Source: Methylophaga thalassica MP
GTDB lineage: Bacteria > Pseudomonadota > Gammaproteobacteria > Nitrosococcales > Methylophagaceae
DNA length: 64,000 nt
Reading direction: 5' to 3'
NCBI RefSeq assembly: GCF_000214595.1
Contig: NZ_AFIG01000001.1
Coordinates: 1,344,382-1,408,381 of the forward strand
Part shown: one piece after another, positions 8,083 to 17,212 of the stretch
Layout of the letters: each line of letters begins with the position of its first letter
Position numbering within the stretch: the first letter of the stretch is position 1
Translations under genes and position numbers: made by a program
Notes under the pieces: model-generated
What the model saw: only the letters and a program-made list of their open reading frames with translations
Databases searched by the model: none
What the model was told of the DNA's origin: nothing

Positions 8083-10386
8083 TCATTGCCTGATTTCCAC
8101 AGGCACACCTTTGTATGCTGGCGTCAGAGAATTTTTTTCGTGATAGGACAATGGAACCAGGGGGTTCAGTTCAGGATAATAGCCGGCTACTGTGCCATCA
8201 GGTAGATCATAGGCCGTCACTTTCAGTCCATCGACCTGACGCAGATTGCCATCTTCTATCTGAGTATACAGGCTGACTATTTGCCCTTCCTGCAAGCCAA
8301 GGCGTGCCATTTCTTCGCGATTGATCAATACGATTTCGCGACTACCTTCCAAACCACGCAGCCGATCAGAAAAGCCGTAAATGGTGGTGTTGAACTGATC
8401 GTTGGAACGCAATGTAATTAGGGTAAAGCCATTCTCACCGCTGGGATGCTGCCCCAGTGAGGTAAGTGTTGTTGGTGGGGTAAATTGTGCTTTGCCAATT
8501 TCGGTTTTCCATTTTCTTTCACGGGCTGGGTTGCCACGATAGAAGCCACCGGGCTGCATCATTCTGTTGTTGAAGTCACTAAAATCATCAGGGAAGGTCT
8601 CAGCAATCAGATCACGAATCAGATCGTAGTTGGCAACCCAGTCATCCCAGCGGAGTTTAGGGTTGGGAGGTAATGTTGCCTTCGCGATACCTGCGACAAT
8701 CGCTGTCTCGGAACGGACTTGATCGCTGGGTGGCTCTGCCGCGCCAATCGAGGCATAAATATGACTGAACGTGTCTTCCATAGAAACAGCTTGTGGCCCA
8801 CTTTGCTGCTGGTCAATATCGGTACGACCCAGACAAGGCAGAATATAACTGACTTTACCCGGTATAAGGTGTGATCGATTGGGCTTGGTGGCGATATGTA
8901 CCGTCAGATCCAGATTTGACCAGCCCTTTTCCAAACGCTCACGATCAGGCAGAGCCCGTAACAGGTTTCCACCCAGTGAAAGCATGGCCTTGATGTCGCC
9001 ATTTAATACACCTTCACTCGCTTGAACAATATTCTGACCGTCTTCCGTCGGGGCATTTATACCAAATAACTGATGTAATTTATCAGCTGGCATATGTGCA
9101 GATTTTTCGCCTATACCGACGGTCCGCTGTCCTTGCACATTTGAGTGGCCACGCACAGGCGAGATACCGGCACCGATGCGACCTATATTGCCACGCATCA
9201 GCAGTAAGTTGCAGAACATCCCCAGATTGAGCCAGCCATCAACATGCTGCGTCAGCCCCATACCATAGATACCGATAACCTTTTCTGCCTGACAATATAT
9301 CTCGGCTGCCTCTTCAATCATGGTTCGGGTTAGGCCAGATTGTGCTTCGATATCTGACCAATCAAATGCGTTGACCTTTTCTACGGTTTCGTCAAAACCT
9401 GTTGTCTCAGCAGCAATAAAATCCTGATCCAGGATGGTGCCAGGGGCAGCTTCTTCACGTGCCAGCAAATACTTCATCATGCCGGCAATGACGGCAATAT
9501 CACCGCCAGGTTTGAGCTGATAATATTTGTTGGAGATCTCGGTGGGGTTATTGGTGAGCATCTGCATGATATTCTGTGGCTCAATGAATTCAATCAGGCC
9601 CCGTTCACGTACAGGGTTGAAAGTCACAATTTTGCAGCCACGTTCAACAGCATCTTTGAGGATATGCATAAAGCGTGGAGAGTTGGTGCCGGTATTCTGA
9701 CCGAAAAAGAAAATGGCATCGCAATGTTCGAAGTCTTCCAGTGTACAGGTGCCAACGGGTGTACCGACAAAGGTCTTGAGGTTCACACTGGTCGTTTCGT
9801 GACACATATTGGATGACTGTGGCAGATTCTGATGCCCCATTGCCCGCGCAAAAAGTGCATAAAGATAGGACGCTTCCAAGCCGGCATGGCCACTAGCATA
9901 AAAAACGGCTTGCTTCGGGTTCATCGCAGCAAGCTTTTTACCAATATCCTGTATTGCCTCATCCCAACTGACCGGCACATAGCGGTCGCGTTTCGTATCA
10001 TAGCGAAGCGGTTCAGATAACCTGCCCGCTTTTTCCAGATCATGGTCGTGCCAGTTTTTTAATTCAGTAACGCTATATTGCTCAAAGAAGTTAGCATCCG
10101 CCTTTTTCTCATCCAACTCCCATAAGGTTGCTTTGGCACCATTTTCACAAAACTCGAACCGTGAGGGATTGGCAGGCTTGGCCCAGGCACATGAACTGCA
10201 CATCACCCCACCGGGCTTATTAAGCCTGGAAAGAATTTTCGCTGCGACAGTAGAACCATGGACCTCACCGAAGATTCGAGATACACCGCGCAGCGATCCC
10301 CACCCACCTGCTGGGCCTTTGTTATAGCTTGTATTGGGGTCCTGTTCTGTAGGGGAATGAGCGTTTTTAGTGCTCGAGTTTGTCAT
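8083..10386 (-). CDS. FdhF/YdeP-family molybdopterin oxidoreductase
   Basis: A 767-aa, cytoplasmic, single-subunit oxidoreductase of the formate dehydrogenase-alpha-like YdeP group. It carries an N-terminal iron-sulfur-type cysteine set (C63, C66 in MCSSCAW, and C80 in FEFCENG), a molybdopterin-binding core (SNMCHETTS near 190, then FFFGQNTGTNSPR) and a C-terminal dinucleotide-binding domain (TLRSNDQFNTT, then EMARLGLQEG). The length fits YdeP (about 760 aa). There is no Tat signal and no electron-transfer subunit beside it. E. coli YdeP is linked to acid resistance, but its substrate is unknown and I do not assign one here. GGAGA lies just upstream of the ATG. Confidence 0.9.
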   Translation of the reverse strand: MTNSSTKNAHSPTEQDPNTSYNKGPAGGWGSLRGVSRIFGEVHGSTVAAKILSRLNKPGGVMCSSCAWAKPANPSRFEFCENGAKATLWELDEKKADANFFEQYSVTELKNWHDHDLEKAGRLSEPLRYDTKRDRYVPVSWDEAIQDIGKKLAAMNPKQAVFYASGHAGLEASYLYALFARAMGHQNLPQSSNMCHETTSVNLKTFVGTPVGTCTLEDFEHCDAIFFFGQNTGTNSPRFMHILKDAVERGCKIVTFNPVRERGLIEFIEPQNIMQMLTNNPTEISNKYYQLKPGGDIAVIAGMMKYLLAREEAAPGTILDQDFIAAETTGFDETVEKVNAFDWSDIEAQSGLTRTMIEEAAEIYCQAEKVIGIYGMGLTQHVDGWLNLGMFCNLLLMRGNIGRIGAGISPVRGHSNVQGQRTVGIGEKSAHMPADKLHQLFGINAPTEDGQNIVQASEGVLNGDIKAMLSLGGNLLRALPDRERLEKGWSNLDLTVHIATKPNRSHLIPGKVSYILPCLGRTDIDQQQSGPQAVSMEDTFSHIYASIGAAEPPSDQVRSETAIVAGIAKATLPPNPKLRWDDWVANYDLIRDLIAETFPDDFSDFNNRMMQPGGFYRGNPARERKWKTEIGKAQFTPPTTLTSLGQHPSGENGFTLITLRSNDQFNTTIYGFSDRLRGLEGSREIVLINREEMARLGLQEGQIVSLYTQIEDGNLRQVDGLKVTAYDLPDGTVAGYYPELNPLVPLSYHEKNSLTPAYKGVPVEIRQ

Positions 10387-10575
10387 GCTTTCTCCTAAGC
10401 TGTTTCGCCATCAGAATAATATTGAGCAAGCAGGAAACCGATTTCGAGTGCAGAAAGCCTAATCATCAGACTCCAGAAAATCGTGCTTCCATCATCGGAT
10501 AATTAGTTTGGTTATTTTGTGAGTTAATAGTTCCAATGGATGTAAAGGCGTCTAGCTCAGGCTGTTGCCCAAAGT

Positions 10576-11307
10576 TTATTTAAACTTAAAGCCCTTTTTC
10601 TCAAGAAACGCTTTCATGTGGGGACGCATTGGTTTATTCATCATCGTGGCTATCTGGTGTGTCCAAGTCTCATCACGGGCACCGCTGGAACGATTTTGAT
10701 AGTAGGCTTTGCACGTCTCGTTGTACTGTTCCAGTTCTGACTTATCTTGCTGGTATGTTTCTTCTTTCAAAATGACATCGACAGGTAACCTTGGCTTTTG
10801 CTCGGGCGATGCTGACGGATAACCAAGACACATCCCAAACACAGGATAAACTTGCTCAGGAAGTTTAAGTAGCTCAGATACTTGTTCCGGATTATTACGA
10901 ATACCACCGATAAAAACACCTCCAAGGCCGAGCGATTCTGCTGCAATCATCGCATTTTGTGCGGCCAGACTGACATCGACGGTGGCGATAATGAATTGTT
11001 CAGTATATCCAGACACCATTTCCTGACTTTCATAATCACAAGCCGCCTGACTACGTTTGAGATCGGCACAAAAAACTAAAAATACCGGACTGGTTTCCAC
11101 CCATGTTTGCGAACCGGCGAGCTCTGCAATCTGCTGACGTGTTTGTGGATTTCTGACTCTTATAACGGTGTATGCCTGGACGAAGTTAGATGTGGCAGAC
11201 CAGCCTGCTGCATCAATAATCTGACGCACCAATTCATCACTCACAGGTTCTGGTGTGAATTCTCGAACTGAACGATGATTTTTCAGTAATGCGATAGTGT
11301 CGTTCAT
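10576..11307 (-). CDS. nfsA: NfsA-type NADPH-dependent FMN nitroreductase
   Basis: A 243-aa flavoprotein of the NfsA/Frp class, which reduces nitroaromatics, quinones or flavins with NADPH. The N-terminal HRSVREFTPEPV (11-22) is the FMN phosphate-binding signature. AGWSATSNFVQ (34-44), the LGLGGVFIGG segment and the C-terminal basic region (MNKPMRPHM) also match the family. Its length is that of E. coli NfsA (240 aa). It is monocistronic, between fbp and the YdeP-like gene on the same strand. A perfect 14-bp palindrome sits 26 bases upstream of the ATG and may be an operator. Confidence 0.88.
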   Translation of the reverse strand: MNDTIALLKNHRSVREFTPEPVSDELVRQIIDAAGWSATSNFVQAYTVIRVRNPQTRQQIAELAGSQTWVETSPVFLVFCADLKRSQAACDYESQEMVSGYTEQFIIATVDVSLAAQNAMIAAESLGLGGVFIGGIRNNPEQVSELLKLPEQVYPVFGMCLGYPSASPEQKPRLPVDVILKEETYQQDKSELEQYNETCKAYYQNRSSGARDETWTHQIATMMNKPMRPHMKAFLEKKGFKFK

Positions 11308-11332
11308 ATATAAAGGTTTCCCCTAAAGCGTT

Positions 11333-11346
11333 TTATCAATTGATAA
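11333..11346. promoter_or_regulatory. Palindrome upstream of nfsA (candidate operator)
   Basis: TTATCAATTGATAA is a perfect 14-bp palindrome, 26 bases upstream of the nfsA start codon and in its promoter region. No regulator gene is adjacent on this side, so the binding protein is unknown. Confidence 0.4.
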
Positions 11347-11471
11347 GCGATAGCATGAAGCTATTAGTTGAGAGAAATAGTGTTTTATTCCATACGACTC
11401 GAGTTGAATTTTGCTAACCACTCTAAGCAATCTATATTTCAGTGTTATTGAGGCATGTCTTTTTGAATGAC

Positions 11472-12491
11472 TTAGCTCAATTTGTCTTCTTGGTGATAGC
11501 GTATTATTCGCTCCACCTCATTTTTAGATCCCAAAATAACAGGCACACGTTGATGTAGATCTGTTGGTTTGATGTCCATAATTCGCTGATAGCCTGTAGT
11601 GCTCAGCCCACCGGCTTGCTCAACAATAAAACTCATCGGGTTGGCTTCATACATCAGGCGTAGTTTGCCACTTGAGTTCGCTGATTTAGTATCGAGTGGA
11701 TATAGAAAAATTCCACCACGAATTAAAATTCGATAAACATCTGACACCATGGACGCAACCCAACGCATATTGAAGTTCTTTTCTCGCTCACCATCAACAC
11801 CCTGAATACATTCATTAATATAGCGTTGAACAGAGCTTTCCCAGAACCGTTGATTAGAAATATTCACCGCAAATTCAGCGGCATCCTCTGGAATAGTCAT
11901 ATCAGGATGAGTCAAAACAAACTCATCAATCTCACTATCCAGCGTAAAACCGTTTACACCATTACCCGTAGTGAGAATCATCATGGTTGTGGGTCCATAC
12001 ACACAAAAACCTGCACAGATTTGTTCTGTACCAGCTTGCAAAAAGTCATCTGACCTTACCTCGCGGCTGGCATCCGAACAGCGTAATATTGAAAAGATAG
12101 TCCCTACAGAGATATTAATATCAATATTGGATGAACCATCCAGTGGATCAAAAGCAATAAGATATTTCCCCTTGGGAAGATGTTCGGGAATCTGAATAAT
12201 ATCTTCGATTTCCTCAGATATCATCGCTGCCAGGTGTCCATGATGATTAAGCTGTTCAACCATCACATCATTGGTGATGATGTCGAGTTTTTTCTGGACT
12301 TCGCCTTGTACATTTTCAGACGCGCTCGCACCACCTATTCCAGTGATCGCACTGCGATTTACCAGATGAGCAATCTTTTTACAGGCACTGGCTATATCAG
12401 CAATAAGACCTGATAAGTCGTCGCTGTTTGAATCAGTCTTATTCTGCTGCTCATTAATAAATTGATTTATCGATTTTCCAATAGATGACAT
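11472..12491 (-). CDS. fbp: Class I fructose-1,6-bisphosphatase
   Basis: This enzyme hydrolyses fructose 1,6-bisphosphate to fructose 6-phosphate, the gluconeogenic step; in a ribulose-monophosphate methylotroph it also feeds sugar-phosphate recycling. At 339 aa it is normal for the family. The metal and substrate site is visible as acidic E93-E94 and FDPLDGSSNID (114-124). A lysine/arginine-containing sugar-phosphate site follows near 240-285. An AGGAG site precedes the ATG. The gene begins 36 bases after the stop of the LacI-type fructose regulator on the same strand, so the two are likely co-transcribed and fbp would share fructose control. Confidence 0.95.
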   Translation of the reverse strand: MSSIGKSINQFINEQQNKTDSNSDDLSGLIADIASACKKIAHLVNRSAITGIGGASASENVQGEVQKKLDIITNDVMVEQLNHHGHLAAMISEEIEDIIQIPEHLPKGKYLIAFDPLDGSSNIDINISVGTIFSILRCSDASREVRSDDFLQAGTEQICAGFCVYGPTTMMILTTGNGVNGFTLDSEIDEFVLTHPDMTIPEDAAEFAVNISNQRFWESSVQRYINECIQGVDGEREKNFNMRWVASMVSDVYRILIRGGIFLYPLDTKSANSSGKLRLMYEANPMSFIVEQAGGLSTTGYQRIMDIKPTDLHQRVPVILGSKNEVERIIRYHQEDKLS

Positions 12492-12527
12492 AAATGTCTC
12501 CTGTCAATTCGGCTTATATTGATGACG

Positions 12528-13511
12528 CTACCGCTTCCGACTTGAACCTCTAATCACACACTCACCTGATAGCATAAGGCGACGTAGAGGCGCATTCGGT
12601 GATTCAATACGTTGAATAACCGCTGAAACAGCTTCTTTTCCCATCATTTCAACGGGTTGACGAATAACGGTAATCCCCGGATCCACTAATGATGACCATG
12701 GCTCATCATCAAAACCGGCAATGGCGATATCATCTGGAATTTGTAATCCTGTCGCTCTCGCAGCCATCAAGGCTGAACGGGTAAAAAGACTGTTACTGAG
12801 GATAATGGCATCTGGCCTGTCAGGGGATGCAAACCATGCTTCAAGCTCTTTTTGAGCAACAATAGCGGTGGATGGCAGACTTTTGATTTCAGGCTTAAGG
12901 CCGAGAGAATGGATAGCGTCTATATATCCCTCTTTTCGTTGCTCACCGGTAATACTTGTAGCGCCAAATAAACCGCCAATACGCTGATATCCCTGGCTGT
13001 GCAGATGAGTAACAAGCTCTTTAGCCGCGGTTTGGTTATCCATGACAATCACATCGAATTTTTCTTTATCTCTAGCACGATCAATCAGCACTAAAGGGAA
13101 GTCAAAACTCCATTTGCTCAGCGACTTCAATCCTAGAGCTGTGGGGGCGACAATCAATCCGGAAACGCGTTCTTCTTGCATAAATCTGAGATACATTTCT
13201 TCACGTTCAGGATCTTCACCGGTGTTACAAAACATGACTCGCATGCCAGCCTTATAGGCAGCAGATTCTACGGCTTGAGTGATGGCTGTAAAAAAAGGAT
13301 TGACCAGATCGGCTACGATCAAGCCAATAGTCTCAGTACGGTTTGAACGTAAGCGTCTTGCTGCCATATTAGGACGATATCCTGTGGCCTTGACAGCGTT
13401 TAGTACTTTTTCCCGTACTTTATCGCTAACCGAACCTCCTCCTAATACCCTAGAAACTGAAGCTGGTGACACACCAGCTATTTTCGCTACATCTTTAATT
13501 CCGACAGCCAT
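12528..13511 (-). CDS. fruR: LacI-family fructose operon repressor
   Basis: The N-terminal LacI helix-turn-helix (IKDVAKIAGVSPASVSRVL) is followed by a hinge and a periplasmic-binding-protein-like effector domain ending in VIRGSSRKR. I place the start at the ATG at 13511 because the family begins right at this point; a longer reading from 13553 adds 14 atypical residues and would cover the operator. It is divergent from fruB-fruK-fruA-oprB, and both operator-like palindromes lie in the shared gap, so it should repress that operon and itself. The inducer is probably fructose 1-phosphate, as in FruR/Cra-type proteins (inference). fbp lies directly downstream. The product is about 327 aa. Confidence 0.88.
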   Translation of the reverse strand: MAVGIKDVAKIAGVSPASVSRVLGGGSVSDKVREKVLNAVKATGYRPNMAARRLRSNRTETIGLIVADLVNPFFTAITQAVESAAYKAGMRVMFCNTGEDPEREEMYLRFMQEERVSGLIVAPTALGLKSLSKWSFDFPLVLIDRARDKEKFDVIVMDNQTAAKELVTHLHSQGYQRIGGLFGATSITGEQRKEGYIDAIHSLGLKPEIKSLPSTAIVAQKELEAWFASPDRPDAIILSNSLFTRSALMAARATGLQIPDDIAIAGFDDEPWSSLVDPGITVIRQPVEMMGKEAVSAVIQRIESPNAPLRRLMLSGECVIRGSSRKR

Positions 13512-13514
13512 ATA

Positions 13515-13528
13515 AGAAAACGTTTCCA
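13515..13528. promoter_or_regulatory. Second FruR operator, at the fruR start
   Basis: AGAAAACGTTTCCA matches the perfect fruB operator in 12 of 14 positions and keeps the central AAAACGTTT typical of LacI-family sites. It sits 4 bases upstream of the proposed fruR start codon, which implies autoregulation and supports the shorter start. Confidence 0.7.
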
Positions 13529-13613
13529 ATTTAGTTGAAACAATAAAAATCAATACATATCAATGATTGATTAAGACATTACCATATATTAAAAAGCTAT
13601 TCCATCAAATAAT

Positions 13614-13642
13614 TTGACATTTATTATGAAAACGTTTTCAAT
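13614..13642 (+). promoter_or_regulatory. fruB promoter (sigma-70 type)
   Basis: A perfect -35 box TTGACA (13614-13619) is followed after 17 bases by a TTCAAT -10 box (13637-13642, 4 of 6 matches). It lies about 70 bases upstream of fruB. The operator palindrome occupies the spacer and overlaps the -10 box, the classic layout for repression by blocking polymerase. Confidence 0.7.
13627..13640. promoter_or_regulatory. FruR operator in the fruB promoter
   Basis: TGAAAACGTTTTCA is a perfect 14-bp palindrome with the central CG typical of LacI-family operators. It is placed between and over the -35/-10 boxes of fruB and is repeated with 2 mismatches in front of fruR. Confidence 0.82.
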
Positions 13643-13710
13643 GCAACAAAACAGAAATATATGTTCACGTAAACATAAAAAGCGTGGCGTAAATAGAGAG
13701 GAGAAAAACG

Positions 13711-16221
13711 ATGCTTGTAACGAAGCAAACGAATGGCGAGCTAGATCTTGTTCAAATAGTCCAGCTCAACGTCAGCGCTACCGACAAAGAAACCGTTATC
13801 GAACAAGCAACACAGCTACTGGTGGAGAATAACTGTGTTGATCCCGCTTTCGCACAAAGCATGAAACAGCGTGAAACACGCGCCAATACCTTTCTTGGCA
13901 GAGGTATCTCCATTCCACATGGTATCGCTGAAGATCGGCATCTGATAAAAAAAGATGCCGTCGCGATACTTCAAATTCCTCAGGGTGTGGAATGGAACCC
14001 AGGTCAGATAGCCTATATGGTGGTGGCTATCGCCGCTCAAACTGATGGGCATATTACATTACTGCAAACCTTAACCGGCCTGCTACAAAACGACGAACAA
14101 CTTCAACAATTGTTTAAAACGGATGATGAGCAGCTAATCGTCACTTCACTCAATAACTCAAGTGAAGAAACTGAAGAGAACGAAGTCTTGCCGGACTTCG
14201 CAAAAAAAATCGAATGGACGCTGGATTATCCCAATGGATTACACGCTCGCCCAGCCACAAAATGGATTGAAACTGCGCGCCAATTCCATTCATCAATTCG
14301 CATTCGTCATGCTGATAAAACGGCTGATGCAAAGAATTTAATTGCACTACTTCGCTTGGGAGTACGGCAAGGTGCCTCGCTTATTGTTTCTGCTGAGGGA
14401 GCTGATGCTGATAAAGCATTGTCAGTAATGCATACGCTGATGAAAAGCCTCTCCGCTCAAGAAAAAGCGGATGCAGAACTGGCATTAAAACGACAAAAAT
14501 CAAGTCCCTCCTGGCAAGCAAGAGAAGATTTAGCGGCCATCATTGGTGCCTCGGCAGCCCCTGGCATGGTGGTTGGGCAAGTTTACCGAAAAATAACACA
14601 CACTCTCGAGGTCCCTGATGAAACAGGATCACTCTCTGATAATGCATCAAGACTTCATAGAGCTCTGAAAGAAACAAAAGCACAGCTACAAATTCTCTCG
14701 CAAGAGACTGAGCAACAACTCGGAAAACAAGAAGCTAAAATATTCTTGGCACATATCGAGTTATTAAACGATACCGATCTCATTACGCTTGTCTGTCAGA
14801 TTATGGCTGATGGTCATGGTGTTGCCTGGGCGTGGAATACCGGTGTTGAGCGTATGGCAAACCGTCTGTCTGCGCTCGGTAACCCTGTTTTAGCTGCAAG
14901 AGCGACTGATCTCAGAGATGTTGGGAACAGAGTCTTATTTCATATCGCCCCTGAACTATCAAATACCACTGAGACAGCTTGTCCCGATCATCCATACATA
15001 CTGATTAGTGACGACCTCACCCCCTCAGATACAGCCGCTCTGGACATCACTAAAGTGATTGGTTTAGCGACAGCAGACGGTGGCCCCACCTCTCATACCG
15101 CTATCTTAGCAAGAACATTAGGCTTACCCGCTCTAGTTGGTGGTGGTCAGGGCTTACTGGATATTGCTAATTGCTCACAGGTTATTCTTGACGGTACAGC
15201 CGGACGTATTTATATCGATCCGAATGATGATGATATAAATTCAGCACAGGAGTGGATAACAAAACTTCAAGCTCAACAGGCAAAAGAAGCTGAAACCCGT
15301 CAACTGCCTGCGAAAACCACAGATGGAACTCACATTCTCATCGGTGCCAATATCAATCTACCCGATCAAGTGGCAGAAGCCATATCTGAAGGAGCTGAAG
15401 GTGTTGGCTTGATGCGTACTGAGTTTTTATATCTTGAACGAAATGATGAGCCCTCTGAAGACGAGCAGTACGAAACTTACCTTGCCATGAGCAAGAATTT
15501 AGAAGGCCGGGAGCTGATTGTTCGTACACTTGATATTGGTGGCGATAAACAAGCACCACAACTCGCCTTACCTCAAGAAGATAATCCGTTTTTAGGTGTG
15601 CGAGGTTCTCGACTACTGCTTCGACGTGCTGATTTGCTCCAGCCACAACTCCGTGCGCTTTACCGTGCACTGAAAGACGGAGCCAAATTATCAATCATGT
15701 TCCCAATGGTCACCTCAGTGACTGAGTTTTTAAAGCTACGGGCGATCTGTGAAGATGTACGGGAATCAATGGCTGCGCCAAGCTGCCCGATAGGCGTCAT
15801 GATTGAAGTACCGGCAGCAGCACTTGAAGCTGAGACATTGGCCAAACATGCCGACTTCTTCTCTATCGGTACCAATGATTTAACTCAATATTGTCTCGCA
15901 ATGGATCGACAAAATCCGACATTGGCTGCTGAAGCGGATAGCCTGCACCCTGCCGTTCTCAAACTTATCAAGCTAACAGTTGATGGCGCTAAGGATCACA
16001 ATTGCTGGGTTGGTGCCTGTGGTGGTATTGCAGGGGATCCGCACGGTGCAGCCATTCTGTCCGGACTGGGTGTGACCGAGTTATCCATGTCACCACTTGA
16101 CATTCCCGCTGTCAAAGCCCGCCTTCGCCAAAGTTCAATGGATGAACTTAAAGCATTAGCACAAAAAGCTCTCGAAGCCGAAACCTCAGAAGCGGTTCGT
16201 CAGCTTAAGGGGGTTGAATAA
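13711..16221 (+). CDS. fruB: Fructose PTS multiphosphoryl transfer protein (EIIA-HPr-EI fusion)
   Basis: One 836-aa polypeptide carries the whole soluble phosphorelay for fructose uptake. An N-terminal EIIA(Fru) domain has its phospho-histidine at H70 (SIPHG). An HPr domain has H178 in NGLHARPATKW. An enzyme I domain has H461 in GGPTSHTAILART and, near the C-terminus, the phosphoenolpyruvate-site GACGGIAGD. Phosphate runs from phosphoenolpyruvate through EI, HPr and EIIA to the EIIB of FruA. A GAGGAG site precedes the ATG. The stop overlaps the fruK start by one base (TAATG). No separate ptsH or ptsI is needed for this route, so fructose import can run self-contained. Confidence 0.96.
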   Translation: MLVTKQTNGELDLVQIVQLNVSATDKETVIEQATQLLVENNCVDPAFAQSMKQRETRANTFLGRGISIPHGIAEDRHLIKKDAVAILQIPQGVEWNPGQIAYMVVAIAAQTDGHITLLQTLTGLLQNDEQLQQLFKTDDEQLIVTSLNNSSEETEENEVLPDFAKKIEWTLDYPNGLHARPATKWIETARQFHSSIRIRHADKTADAKNLIALLRLGVRQGASLIVSAEGADADKALSVMHTLMKSLSAQEKADAELALKRQKSSPSWQAREDLAAIIGASAAPGMVVGQVYRKITHTLEVPDETGSLSDNASRLHRALKETKAQLQILSQETEQQLGKQEAKIFLAHIELLNDTDLITLVCQIMADGHGVAWAWNTGVERMANRLSALGNPVLAARATDLRDVGNRVLFHIAPELSNTTETACPDHPYILISDDLTPSDTAALDITKVIGLATADGGPTSHTAILARTLGLPALVGGGQGLLDIANCSQVILDGTAGRIYIDPNDDDINSAQEWITKLQAQQAKEAETRQLPAKTTDGTHILIGANINLPDQVAEAISEGAEGVGLMRTEFLYLERNDEPSEDEQYETYLAMSKNLEGRELIVRTLDIGGDKQAPQLALPQEDNPFLGVRGSRLLLRRADLLQPQLRALYRALKDGAKLSIMFPMVTSVTEFLKLRAICEDVRESMAAPSCPIGVMIEVPAAALEAETLAKHADFFSIGTNDLTQYCLAMDRQNPTLAAEADSLHPAVLKLIKLTVDGAKDHNCWVGACGGIAGDPHGAAILSGLGVTELSMSPLDIPAVKARLRQSSMDELKALAQKALEAETSEAVRQLKGVE

Positions 16222-17171
16222 TGATACATCCGGTAACGACTGTGACTCTTAATCCTGCTATCGATCAAACCCTGGAAGTCGATCACTTGACAGTTGATCA
16301 GGTTAACCGTGTAGATAGCGCTTGTTCGAATGCAGGTGGTAAAGGTATCAATGTTGCCTCATGCCTGGCGGATTGGGGTATTTACGTTTGTGCCTCCGGC
16401 CTGCTTGGTAATGATAATTCAGAACTTTTTACCAGGCTTTTTAAACAGAAAAAAATTCGCGATAACTTTGTTCGTTTTGACGGAGAAACCAGAACAAACA
16501 TCAAGATCGTCAATAAAACGAGCGGTGGAACGACAGATCTGAATATGTCTGGTCAGAACATATCCCAAGTGTATCTGGACAGGCTTTTGCAAAGACTGAG
16601 TGCTGTCGAAAATGGCTCTACCCTGGTGTTATCAGGAAGCCTGCCTCCGGGCTGTCCCGAGGATTTTTACACTCATTTAATGCAGGAACTGGCCCCGAAA
16701 AATTTACGTATTATTGTTGATACCAGTGGCCCGGCTCTGTCTTCGATCCTGACAAGTCACGCCCCTGCTCCTTTTATGATTAAACCTAACTTACACGAAC
16801 TTGAAACCTATGTAGGTAGGGACTTAAAAGAAACAAGTGACATCATTCATGCCGCTCAAGAACTCACTAATCGTGGTATAGAAAAGGTCATTGTCTCCTT
16901 GGGTTCTGAGGGATCATTATTTTTCTCTAATAAAGAAGCGCTTCATGCTCTCCCTCCCAAAATAAGCAGTGCAAGTTCTGTAGGCGCTGGTGATGCAATG
17001 GTCGCAGGCCTGGTTGCTGCCGCTCTGGATGATCTTAATGTAGAAGAAATGGCAAAACTAGCAACGGCTTTCGCTGTAGGCAAATTAGAGCTGCACGGCC
17101 CCAACCTACCGTCGAAAGAGCGCATTAACGCTTTGGCAAAATCCATTACAACAAGCCATATAAATAATTAA
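16221..17171 (+). CDS. fruK: 1-phosphofructokinase
   Basis: A PfkB-family sugar kinase of 316 aa that phosphorylates fructose 1-phosphate, the product of the PTS, to fructose 1,6-bisphosphate. The substrate-binding NAGGKGINVA (37-46) and the C-terminal anion-hole/catalytic SVGAGDAMVAG with D258 as the base are intact. It is translationally coupled to fruB by a one-base overlap and is followed after 41 bases by fruA. Its product is the substrate of the fbp gene on the other side of the regulator. Confidence 0.96.
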   Translation: MIHPVTTVTLNPAIDQTLEVDHLTVDQVNRVDSACSNAGGKGINVASCLADWGIYVCASGLLGNDNSELFTRLFKQKKIRDNFVRFDGETRTNIKIVNKTSGGTTDLNMSGQNISQVYLDRLLQRLSAVENGSTLVLSGSLPPGCPEDFYTHLMQELAPKNLRIIVDTSGPALSSILTSHAPAPFMIKPNLHELETYVGRDLKETSDIIHAAQELTNRGIEKVIVSLGSEGSLFFSNKEALHALPPKISSASSVGAGDAMVAGLVAAALDDLNVEEMAKLATAFAVGKLELHGPNLPSKERINALAKSITTSHINN

Positions 17172-17212
17172 ATCAGAGCCTTACACCAAAAAAGGTTACA
17201 GGAGAGATTAAG

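Noticed and set aside
13512-13553. Longer start for the LacI-type regulator
   Set aside because: The extra 14 residues precede the usual family start and would be encoded across the operator.
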